A stretch of 64,000 bases of DNA from assembly GCF_003951315.1 (NCBI RefSeq), contig NZ_QLJH01000001.1, positions 62,001 to 126,000 of the forward strand, read 5' to 3'. The notes beneath the pieces are model-generated. The model was given only the letters and a program-made list of their open reading frames with translations. It was not told the DNA's origin and made no database searches. This DNA comes from Sphingomonas sp. S-NIH.Pt15_0812. GTDB taxonomy: Bacteria; Pseudomonadota; Alphaproteobacteria; Sphingomonadales; Sphingomonadaceae. A program made the translations under genes and the position numbers. Below, piece by piece: positions 1 to 7,114 of the stretch (position 1 is its first letter; each line of letters opens with the position of its first letter).

Positions 1-906
1 GGCGTCCTCGTCGGCATGATAGAACCAGCCGGGCCGGATCGACACATCGGTTTCCGCCGGCCACCAGAGCGGTGCGCCGCGCACGCCGCTATTTCCCTCC
101 GACTGGACATAGGGATGGTTCGGCATGGTCGGCCAGCAGGGATCGCCCGCCACGCCATTCTCGTTGCCGACCCAGCGGATGTCCGCGCCCAGCGGATCGA
201 AGGTGCAGGCGTCGGGCTGATATCGGTGGACCAGCGCGATCGTCTTCGGCCAGTCGTAATAGCGGGGCGCATCGATCTTCCGCGTCTCGCGCGCGCCGCC
301 ATAATAGCCGTCGCCGCCATTGGCCCCGTCGAACCAGAATTCGAACAGCTTGCCGTAGCGGGTGCAAAGCTCGACGATCTGCTGGCGGAAATAGTCGATA
401 TAGGCGGGCCGGCCATAGTCGGCGTGGTTGCGGTCCCAGGGCGACAGATACAGTCCGAAGGACAGGCCGGCGCGGCGGGTGGCGCGCTCCATCTCGCCGA
501 CCACATCGCCCTTGCCGTTCTTGTACGGGCTGTTGCGGATGCAATGTTCGGTCAGCATCGTCGGCCACAGGCAGAAGCCGTCATGATGCTTGGCGGTCAG
601 GATGATACCGGTCATCCCGCCCGCCTTGGCCGCCGCGACGATCTGGTCGGGATCGAAGTCGGTCGGGTTGAACAGCTTGGGGCTTTCGTCGCCCAGCCCC
701 CATTCGCGCCCCGTGAAGGTGTTGATGGAGAAATGGACGAAGGCATATTGCTGGCGCTTGTGCCAGATCAGCTGGCGCGGCGAGGGCGTGGCCCCCCAGG
801 GGCGCGGCGTGCCGGTCGCGGCGGCGGCGGGGCCGGCCAGGCCGGCGGCCATGCCAGTCGCCATGCCGGAGGCGATCAGGGAACGGCGGGACAGGTCGGT
901 CATCAT
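1..906 (-). CDS. GH29 alpha-L-fucosidase, partial (3' end beyond window)
   Basis: Removes terminal alpha-L-fucose from glycans in the periplasm. The 302 visible codons begin with a twin-arginine leader (SRRSLIASG near residues 5-13) and an Ala-rich stretch. GH29 hallmarks follow: HHDGFCLWP near 107-115 and EFWFDGANGG near 189-198, where Asp193 matches the family's catalytic nucleophile. The start ATG overlaps the TGA of the upstream gene (ATGA), with GGAG a few bases before it, so translation is probably coupled; a second ATG follows at once. It is the last visible gene of the glycan-degradation operon. The C-terminal part lies outside the window, so completeness cannot be judged. Family assignment is firm; linkage specificity (core alpha-1,3/1,6 or Lewis-type) is inferred only from context. 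Confidence 0.9.
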   Translation of the reverse strand, partial: MMTDLSRRSLIASGMATGMAAGLAGPAAAATGTPRPWGATPSPRQLIWHKRQQYAFVHFSINTFTGREWGLGDESPKLFNPTDFDPDQIVAAAKAGGMTGIILTAKHHDGFCLWPTMLTEHCIRNSPYKNGKGDVVGEMERATRRAGLSFGLYLSPWDRNHADYGRPAYIDYFRQQIVELCTRYGKLFEFWFDGANGGDGYYGGARETRKIDAPRYYDWPKTIALVHRYQPDACTFDPLGADIRWVGNENGVAGDPCWPTMPNHPYVQSEGNSGVRGAPLWWPAETDVSIRPGWFYHADEDA

Positions 907-3137
907 GGCACTCCGGCAATCGGGGAGGAGGAAAGGGGTTCGGGGATCAGCCAGGTCTCGGCGACCTGATGGCCGCGCCCGCTGCCGCCCATGCCGGGCG
1001 GCCGGGTCCAGGCGAGGTCGAGCGTGCCGCCGGCGGTGGCGGCGGGCGGGATCGCGATCTCGACCGTCATCGGATTGGACGTGCGGGCGAAGGCGGACTG
1101 GAGCGTGTAGCGGCCATTGGCGGTCAGCGTCATCGGCAGGGTGTAATCCTCGCCCGCATAGGTCGCGACCAGGCGATAGCGGCGATGCGGGTCGAGCCCG
1201 GCATAATGCAGCCGGATCGGCCGGTCGTAGAGCGCCTCCGCATAGTCGAGCGCGGGAAGCGGCCAGCCATCCTCCGGCGTGCGGTCGGCGATGCCGTCGA
1301 TCGCCGTATCGTACATCTGCGGATCGGCGGCGAAGCCGGTTCCGCGCACCAGATGCGGCTCGGCATCCGGGCGACCGAGATCGTCGTAGAGCGTGCCCTC
1401 CGCCCGGCGGCGGCGGTCGGGCAGGGGGAAGCCCCTGGCCAGCGCCGCCAGCATCGCGGAGCGGCCGGTCAGGTCGACATCGACCCGGTCCAGATTGGCC
1501 CCGCGCTCGATCGTGGTCGCACCGTAGCGCGTGACGCTCAGTTGCAGCCGCGCCTGCTGCCACAGCCGCTCGGCGAGCGCGAAGAGCCGGGCGCGCAAGG
1601 GCGCGACCGCCGCGCCGTCGGGCCGGTCGAGCGCGGCGCGGGCGCTGGCGGCATCGGGAGCGGCCCGGACCGCCGCGAGGCGCTGGCGGGCGGCGATGGT
1701 GCGCTGGCGGACGATCGCGTCATAGACCGCCCGGTAGCGCAGGCTGTCGATCCGCCAGTCGGCGAAGCGGGCGGGGCGGACCCGGTCGGTCAGCGCCAGC
1801 GTGCGGTCTATGCCGGTATTGGCCGCCGGATCGCCGGTCCAGTTCGCCTCCAGCGCGAAGGGCAGGGCGGCGGCGGCGGGGTCGCCGATGAACATCCGCG
1901 CATATTGCCGCGCCACGTCGTGCGGATCGGTGGCGAGCGACCAGCCGAACTGGAACCAGAGCAGCTGGTTGAAATCGTCGTTGACCCCCTCCGAATAGGT
2001 CACGAACCCCTGGGTCAGCGGCAGGAAGCGCTCGGCGATCAGTCGATAGGCGCGGGGACGGGGATTGATCGGCTCGCGCCCCTCGGTCAGCGCGAATTCG
2101 GGCCACCATTGCGGCACCGGGAATTGCGCATGCATGGTGTGCGCGATGTCGGGATAGAGGATCAGTGGATAGCGGCCGGGGATGCCCCGGCGCTGCACCG
2201 GCAGCGGGTCGCGCGTCTGCGGCCCGACGAACACGCCCGCCAGCCAGTCCGGCCGCCGGTCGAGTTGTCGGTAGAAGGCGTCCAGCCCGGCGGCATCGAA
2301 TCCCTGGGTGGAGAGATAGACGGGCGCCGCAGGGTTGCGCCGGTGCAGCACCGCCGCCTGCCGGGCGACCAGTGGGAAGAGATGGTCGGGATCGGTATGG
2401 CCGGGGTCGCCGCCGGGCACGTAGAGCGCGTCGACCTGGGGAAGGTCGCCCAGCACCCGGGTAAAGGCCGCGACCTCCCCTTCGACTTGCTCGGCTTTGC
2501 GATAGTCGCCGAGTTCCGGATAGTAGAGCGCGACGTCGAGCCCCAGCCTGTGCGTGATGCGGGCGATGCCGGCCAACGTCTCGCGCGGGGGCGCGGGAAA
2601 GAGCGGGCTGCTCGCCTCGTCGTCGGACACCGGCGCGATGATCTGCACGCCGCTCGCCCCCCAGAGGGCGAAATCCTCGATCCGCCGCTCGAACATCGCC
2701 AGCGTCCAGGCATCGTAGCTGTTGTTCTTGGGGCGATAGCCGATCTGGGTCAGCCGGGTCGCGAAGCGGGGCGAGAGGGTGACGTTCGCCGGGGCGGTGA
2801 GGCGGGGCGCGCCGTCCGCCACGTCCAGATGGCGCAGCAGCCAGCCCGCACCGTACACCAGCCCGCGCGTGTCGCGGGCGGTGATGACGATGGAGGAGCC
2901 GATCCTGCGCACCGCATAGCTCTCGCGGCCGAGGGTCGGCATGCGCCAGCGGCGGCGCCGGGCGGCGGGCAGCGCGGCGCGCACGCGGGCGGCCGGGGCC
3001 ACGAGCACGTGCAGGTCGCCGCACCGGTCGATCCGCTCCGCCAGCCGCCGTTCGAGCAGCGCCGCCGCGATCTCGCCGCCGGGGGCGGTGGCGACGCAGG
3101 ACGCCGCGATGGCGAGGGACAGGGCGGCGATCAGCAT
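903..3137 (-). CDS. Unclassified putative glycoside hydrolase, 744 aa, in the glycan operon
   Basis: I do not recognise a defined family. An N-terminal signal-like segment is followed by a region resembling the accessory N-terminal domain of GH20/GH67-like enzymes (VRRIGSSIVITARDTRGLVYG, then a gap and GWLLRHL, about 75-110). A central probable TIM barrel (about 125-420) contains IGYRPKNNSYDAW, VSDDEASS, ALYVPGGDPGHTDPDH and YSEGVNDDFNQ. A helical part and a C-terminal beta-rich domain (about 590-735) follow. Its TGA overlaps the GH29 start, and it is preceded by a 228-bp gap with a palindromic repeat, unlike the other operon joints. An AGGAG lies 9 bases before the ATG inside a small hairpin. 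It is probably exported and acts on the same glycan; catalytic residues cannot be assigned from sequence alone. An alpha-glucuronidase- or hexosaminidase-like fold is a guess. Confidence 0.65.
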   Translation of the reverse strand: MLIAALSLAIAASCVATAPGGEIAAALLERRLAERIDRCGDLHVLVAPAARVRAALPAARRRRWRMPTLGRESYAVRRIGSSIVITARDTRGLVYGAGWLLRHLDVADGAPRLTAPANVTLSPRFATRLTQIGYRPKNNSYDAWTLAMFERRIEDFALWGASGVQIIAPVSDDEASSPLFPAPPRETLAGIARITHRLGLDVALYYPELGDYRKAEQVEGEVAAFTRVLGDLPQVDALYVPGGDPGHTDPDHLFPLVARQAAVLHRRNPAAPVYLSTQGFDAAGLDAFYRQLDRRPDWLAGVFVGPQTRDPLPVQRRGIPGRYPLILYPDIAHTMHAQFPVPQWWPEFALTEGREPINPRPRAYRLIAERFLPLTQGFVTYSEGVNDDFNQLLWFQFGWSLATDPHDVARQYARMFIGDPAAAALPFALEANWTGDPAANTGIDRTLALTDRVRPARFADWRIDSLRYRAVYDAIVRQRTIAARQRLAAVRAAPDAASARAALDRPDGAAVAPLRARLFALAERLWQQARLQLSVTRYGATTIERGANLDRVDVDLTGRSAMLAALARGFPLPDRRRRAEGTLYDDLGRPDAEPHLVRGTGFAADPQMYDTAIDGIADRTPEDGWPLPALDYAEALYDRPIRLHYAGLDPHRRYRLVATYAGEDYTLPMTLTANGRYTLQSAFARTSNPMTVEIAIPPAATAGGTLDLAWTRPPGMGGSGRGHQVAETWLIPEPLSSSPIAGVP

Positions 3138-3148
3138 GGCCTTCGTGC

Positions 3149-3164
3149 TCCTGCCTTTGCAGGA
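3149..3164 (-). promoter_or_regulatory. Small hairpin covering the ribosome-binding site of the 744-aa gene
   Basis: On the minus-strand mRNA, UCCUGC-AAAG-GCAGGA forms a perfect 6-bp stem with a 4-nt loop. Its 3' arm holds the AGGA of the only good Shine-Dalgarno site, so the stem could limit initiation on this gene. The structure is seen directly; a regulatory role is inference. Confidence 0.35.
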
Positions 3165-3194
3165 ACATGGGGAGAGAGGCGCGACCGGGAGCCG

Positions 3195-3296
3195 TTCCCC
3201 GGCGAAGGCCGGGGCCCAGTTGGGAAGGCTCGGGTAATGGAGCGCTGTCGATCATTACAGTCGTCCCCCGACTGGGCCCCGGCCTTCGCCGGGGAA
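3195..3296. repeat. REP-like inverted repeat pair, copy 1
   Basis: Two 26-bp arms (3195-3220 and 3271-3296) are perfect inverted copies. Each arm contains its own smaller palindrome CCCCGGC-GAAG-GCCGGGG. About 50 bp separate the arms. A second copy with the same arms lies at 38454-38561. Two palindromes in head-to-head orientation is the arrangement of a REP/BIME unit. It sits inside the glycan operon between the GH92 gene and the 744-aa gene, where it could act as an mRNA stabiliser or attenuator. No RAYT-type transposase is in the window. Confidence 0.8.
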
Positions 3297-3365
3297 CAGA
3301 AGGGAAGAACGGCTTCCGCGCACTCCATCGCCTTGTAACCCTGCATCACGCCCCCCGCCGCCGCA

Positions 3366-5690
3366 TCAGCCGGCCATATGGCCGTTGGACGGCGGTCGGT
3401 CCGCCTTGGCGCGGCCGAAGGCGCGGTTGGGCTGCGCGCCCATCAGGAAGGTCAGCGTGCCGCCCCGGGCCAAGTCGCCATGGCGGATCCAACTCTTCGT
3501 CCAGGGTTTGCCGTTCCAGCGTACCGCGCGGATGTACGGCGTGTCCGGGCCGTTGCCCGGCGCCTCGACCGTCAGCGTCCGCCCGCCGCCGAGCCGGACG
3601 GTCGCCCGTTCGAACAGGGGCGAGCCGAAGACATAGACCGCCTCGACCGGATCGACCGGATAGAAGCCCAGCGCCGACAGCACGAACCAGGCGCTCATCT
3701 GCCCGCAATCGTCATTGCCGATGATGCCGTCGGGATCGTTCCTGTACATCTCGGTGCACAGCCGCCGCACCATCGCCTGCGTCTTCCACGGCGCGCCGAC
3801 ATAGGCGTAGAGATAGGGGGCGTGCTGGTCCGGCTCGTTGCCATGCGCATATTGGCCGACCAGCCCGCTGATGTCGGGCGGCGCATTGTCGGGCAGGGTC
3901 GAGGGCGCGGTGAACAGCGCGTCGAGCTTCGCCTCGAACGTCGCATCGCCGCCCATCTGCGCGATCAGGCCATAGACGTCATGCTGGTTCAGGAAGGTCG
4001 CCTGCCAGCCATTGGCCTCGGTATAGTCGCGCCACCAGGGCTTGGGCATATGGCCGAGCTGGATGGGGTCATAGGGCGTCCACCAGCTGCCGTCGGCGAA
4101 GCGGGGCCGCGCGAAACCGATCCTGCCGTCGATGACGTTGCGCCAATTGCCCGAACGCTTGCGCAGCCGCTCCGCCGCCGCCGTCTGTCCGGCGGCGCGG
4201 GCGAGATGCGCGGCCGCCCAGTCGTCATAGGCATATTCCTGCGTCCGGCTGACGCTTTCGTTCCATTTGTCCGCGGGCACATAGCCCATCGCGTCATAAA
4301 GATCGCGGCCCTTGCTGTTGTCGAGATCGGGCGCGGACCAGTCGAAGCTGCGCTTGGCGATGGCGGGCCAGGCGGCGGCATAGTCGCCGGGGATCCCCTT
4401 GGCCTGCGCCTCCGCCAGGATCGGCAGCGAATGCCATCCCATCATCGTCCCCGTCTCCACCCCCTGGAGCGGCCAGACCGGCGGGCCATAGGCGCTCTGC
4501 TGCGTCTGGCGGATCAGGTCGCCGACCAGGCTTCGCACGCGATCGGGCGCGATCAGGGTCAGCAGCGGATGGAGCGCGCGGTACGTGTCCCAGGTCGAAT
4601 AGGTCGAATAGGCGCGCTCGCCGGCGGGCAATTGGTGGACCTTGCGATCCAGCCCGACCGTGCGGCCGTCGACATCGGAGAAGAGCGTCGGGGCGAGCTG
4701 CGCGTGATAGAGAGCGGAGGCCATGATGGTGCGCTGGTCGACGGTGCCGCCGGTCACCTGCACCGCGGCGAGATGCCCGGCCCAGCGCTCCTGCGCGGCC
4801 TGGCGGGTGCGGTCGAAATCCCAGTGCGTCGCCTCGGCCGCCAGGTTCCGGCGCGCGCCGGCCACGTCGACCCCGGAAATGCCGCAGCGGAGCAGGATCG
4901 GCGAGGCGCCGGCATCGTCGTAATGCAGCACCGCCTTCAGCCGCTTGCCCGCGACCGCGCGGGTGCCGGCGGGCTGTTCGGCATCGTCGTCGCCGTACAG
5001 GGTGATGCGGTCGGGCGCGCGCGACGCCTGCATCGCGAAATAGATGCGCCGCCCCTTGGCCCAGCGATGGACGGTGCGGCCGCCGCTCAAGCTGCCGTCC
5101 GGCTCGATCGCCAGCGTCGCGTCGGTGATTAGCGGCGGATTGTCGGAACTGTCATGGATCAGGTGCGACAGGTCGACCAGGATATGGCCCGGCCCCTGGG
5201 GGAAGCGGTGGCGGTGCCAGCCGGTCCGCTCGGTCACGGTCAGTTCGGACCGGACGCCCGATTGCAGCGTGACGGCATAATAGCCCGGCTCCACCACTTC
5301 GTCGGTGAAGCGCTGGCGATAGCCCGTCTCCGGCGCGGCGAGCGTGCCGGGCAGCAGCTTCACCGGTCCCCGCGTCGGCACCACCAGCACGTCGAGCATG
5401 TCGCCGATGCCGGTGCCCGACAGATGCGTGTGGCTGAACCCCATGATCGACGTGTCGGTGCGGTGATAGCCCGAACAGGCGTCCCACCGCTCGACGTCGG
5501 TATCGGGGCCGAGCTGCACCATGCCGAAGGGCAGGGTGGGGCCGGGATAGGTATGGCCATGGCCGCCGGTGCCGATGAACAGGTTCGCCGCCGCCGGACC
5601 CTGTGCCGGCCGGGCCAAAGCGGGCAACGGCAGCGCGCAGGCGGCCAGCGCCGAGGAGGACAGGAGCGAGCGGCGCGACAGCTGGGTCAT
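3366..5690 (-). CDS. GH92 alpha-mannosidase, Tat-exported
   Basis: Calcium-dependent exo-alpha-mannosidase (GH92), expected to trim alpha-1,2/1,3-linked mannose in the periplasm. The 774-aa protein starts with a twin-arginine leader (SRRSLLSSS) and shows the family's N-terminal signature GTGGHGHTYPGPTLPFGMVQLGP, followed by GFSHTHLSGTG and, towards the C-terminus, the GNDDCGQMSAWFV and ALGFYPV motifs. The start chosen is the ATG at 5690, which overlaps the stop of the GH125 gene (ATGA) and has AGGA upstream; longer reading in this frame runs into that neighbour. In the characterised Xanthomonas nix cluster the GH92 enzyme NixK removes the alpha-1,3-mannose first, and the neighbouring GH125 and GH3 genes here are in the same relative order. 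Confidence 0.95.
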   Translation of the reverse strand: MTQLSRRSLLSSSALAACALPLPALARPAQGPAAANLFIGTGGHGHTYPGPTLPFGMVQLGPDTDVERWDACSGYHRTDTSIMGFSHTHLSGTGIGDMLDVLVVPTRGPVKLLPGTLAAPETGYRQRFTDEVVEPGYYAVTLQSGVRSELTVTERTGWHRHRFPQGPGHILVDLSHLIHDSSDNPPLITDATLAIEPDGSLSGGRTVHRWAKGRRIYFAMQASRAPDRITLYGDDDAEQPAGTRAVAGKRLKAVLHYDDAGASPILLRCGISGVDVAGARRNLAAEATHWDFDRTRQAAQERWAGHLAAVQVTGGTVDQRTIMASALYHAQLAPTLFSDVDGRTVGLDRKVHQLPAGERAYSTYSTWDTYRALHPLLTLIAPDRVRSLVGDLIRQTQQSAYGPPVWPLQGVETGTMMGWHSLPILAEAQAKGIPGDYAAAWPAIAKRSFDWSAPDLDNSKGRDLYDAMGYVPADKWNESVSRTQEYAYDDWAAAHLARAAGQTAAAERLRKRSGNWRNVIDGRIGFARPRFADGSWWTPYDPIQLGHMPKPWWRDYTEANGWQATFLNQHDVYGLIAQMGGDATFEAKLDALFTAPSTLPDNAPPDISGLVGQYAHGNEPDQHAPYLYAYVGAPWKTQAMVRRLCTEMYRNDPDGIIGNDDCGQMSAWFVLSALGFYPVDPVEAVYVFGSPLFERATVRLGGGRTLTVEAPGNGPDTPYIRAVRWNGKPWTKSWIRHGDLARGGTLTFLMGAQPNRAFGRAKADRPPSNGHMAG

Positions 5691-7114
5691 GCGAAATCCT
5701 GGAGCAGATGCGGGCGGGTGCGCGCGAGGGTGACGATCAGCTCGCCGAACAGGCCATTGGCCCAGGCGAACCAGTGGCGCGTGAACTTGGCCGGATCGTC
5801 CTGGTCGAAGGCCTCGTGGATGAAGCCGGTGCCGGCATCGGTGTCGCGCAGGGTCCGGAGGCAGGCGCGGATCGTCGCATCGTCGGTGGCGGACAGTGCG
5901 CGGACGATCAGCGACATCGGCCAGATCCAGCGCAGGCCGACATGCGGGCCGCCGATCCCCTCGCCCGCGCGGCCGCGGAAGAAATAGGGGTTGGCCTCGC
6001 TCCACGCCGCGCGTTGCGTCCGCTGCCACAGCGGATCGGTCATCGACACGCAGCCCAGATAGCCCAGGCCAGACAGCGACGGGACATTGGCGTCGTCCAT
6101 GAACATCGCATTGCCATAGCCATCGACCTCATAGGCCCAGACCGTCTCGCCGTTCGGCAGCCGCATCGTGCCATGCTGGCGCAGCGCCGCCTCCACCTCC
6201 GCCGCCAGCGCGGTCGCCTCGCGGGCGAGTTCGGCGTCGTGGCGCGCCTCGCTCGCGACCACCGCCAGTTCGCGCAGGCTCGTGACCGCGAACAGGTTGG
6301 ACGGGATCAGATAGGGATATTGGCAGGCATCGTCGGAGGGGCGGAAGCCCGACTGGATCAGCCCGTTGGGCCGCGCCGGATTGCCCCAGCCGCCCAGCGG
6401 CATCGTCTCGATGTTGCGGTTCGAACTGCGCAGGAAGCTGTAGGGGCCGGGGCCATGCTTGCGCTGCTGCTCGCGGAAGGTGCGCAGGATCGCCCGCGCC
6501 GCCGCCGCCCAGGTCGCGTCGAACGGGGCCGGATCACCGACCGCGCGCCAATAGCCATGCGCCAGCCGCATCGCGTAGCAGAGCGAGTCCACCTCCCATT
6601 TCCGCTCGGCGACGCCGGGCTTCATCTCGGTCGTGTCCTTCAGCGACCATTCGAGATTGGTCGGCGCGCTCGGGTCCTCCATGAAGGCGTTAGCATAGGG
6701 GTCGATCAGGATCGAGCGCGACTGGCGGCCGATCAGGCCACGGAACAGCCGTTGCAGATCGGCGTCGCCCTTCGCCAGATGCAGATAGGGCTTCACCTGT
6801 GCGGCGGAATCGCGCAGCCACAGGCAGGGGATGTCGCCGGTGATGACGAAGGCGTCGGGCCGGCCGTCCGCCATCCCCATCTTCACCGTGGTGTCGAGCG
6901 TGTTCGGATAGCAGTTGCCGAACATCCAGCGCAGCTTGGCGTCGCCGATCCGGGCGGAGACCTGCGCCAGTTCCCGCTCCACCGCGCGGCTGGTGAAGCG
7001 GCGGTCGGCGGGGGCGGGGCGCTTGCTGGCAAAGTCCGGCTTGGCGGCGGCGAGGGCAGGCGTGGCGGCGAGCGCGGCGGTGCCGGCGATCATGGAACGG
7101 CGCGAGACGATCAT
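5687..7114 (-). CDS. GH125 exo-alpha-1,6-mannosidase, Tat-exported
   Basis: A 475-aa enzyme of GH125, a family of exo-alpha-1,6-mannosidases. It begins with a twin-arginine leader (VSRRSMIAG) and carries the GH125 motifs GDIPCLWLRDSAAQV (about 90-104), DPYANAFMEDP, WEVDSLCYAMRLAHGYW, SGFRPSDDACQYPYLIPSN and the C-terminal GTGFIHEAF and FAWANGLFGEL. The ATG at 7114 overlaps the TGA of the GH3 gene and has AGGATC 8 bases upstream. Known role in N-glycan trimming: removing the alpha-1,6-mannose of the trimannosyl core after other branches are gone. Location next to GH92, GH3 and beta-mannosidase supports that role here. Confidence 0.95.
   Translation of the reverse strand: MIVSRRSMIAGTAALAATPALAAAKPDFASKRPAPADRRFTSRAVERELAQVSARIGDAKLRWMFGNCYPNTLDTTVKMGMADGRPDAFVITGDIPCLWLRDSAAQVKPYLHLAKGDADLQRLFRGLIGRQSRSILIDPYANAFMEDPSAPTNLEWSLKDTTEMKPGVAERKWEVDSLCYAMRLAHGYWRAVGDPAPFDATWAAAARAILRTFREQQRKHGPGPYSFLRSSNRNIETMPLGGWGNPARPNGLIQSGFRPSDDACQYPYLIPSNLFAVTSLRELAVVASEARHDAELAREATALAAEVEAALRQHGTMRLPNGETVWAYEVDGYGNAMFMDDANVPSLSGLGYLGCVSMTDPLWQRTQRAAWSEANPYFFRGRAGEGIGGPHVGLRWIWPMSLIVRALSATDDATIRACLRTLRDTDAGTGFIHEAFDQDDPAKFTRHWFAWANGLFGELIVTLARTRPHLLQDFA

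Noticed and set aside
903..3338. Long plus-strand frame opposite the 744-aa gene
   Set aside because: Same shadow-frame composition; the minus-strand frame fits the operon overlaps, has a ribosome-binding site and a signal peptide.
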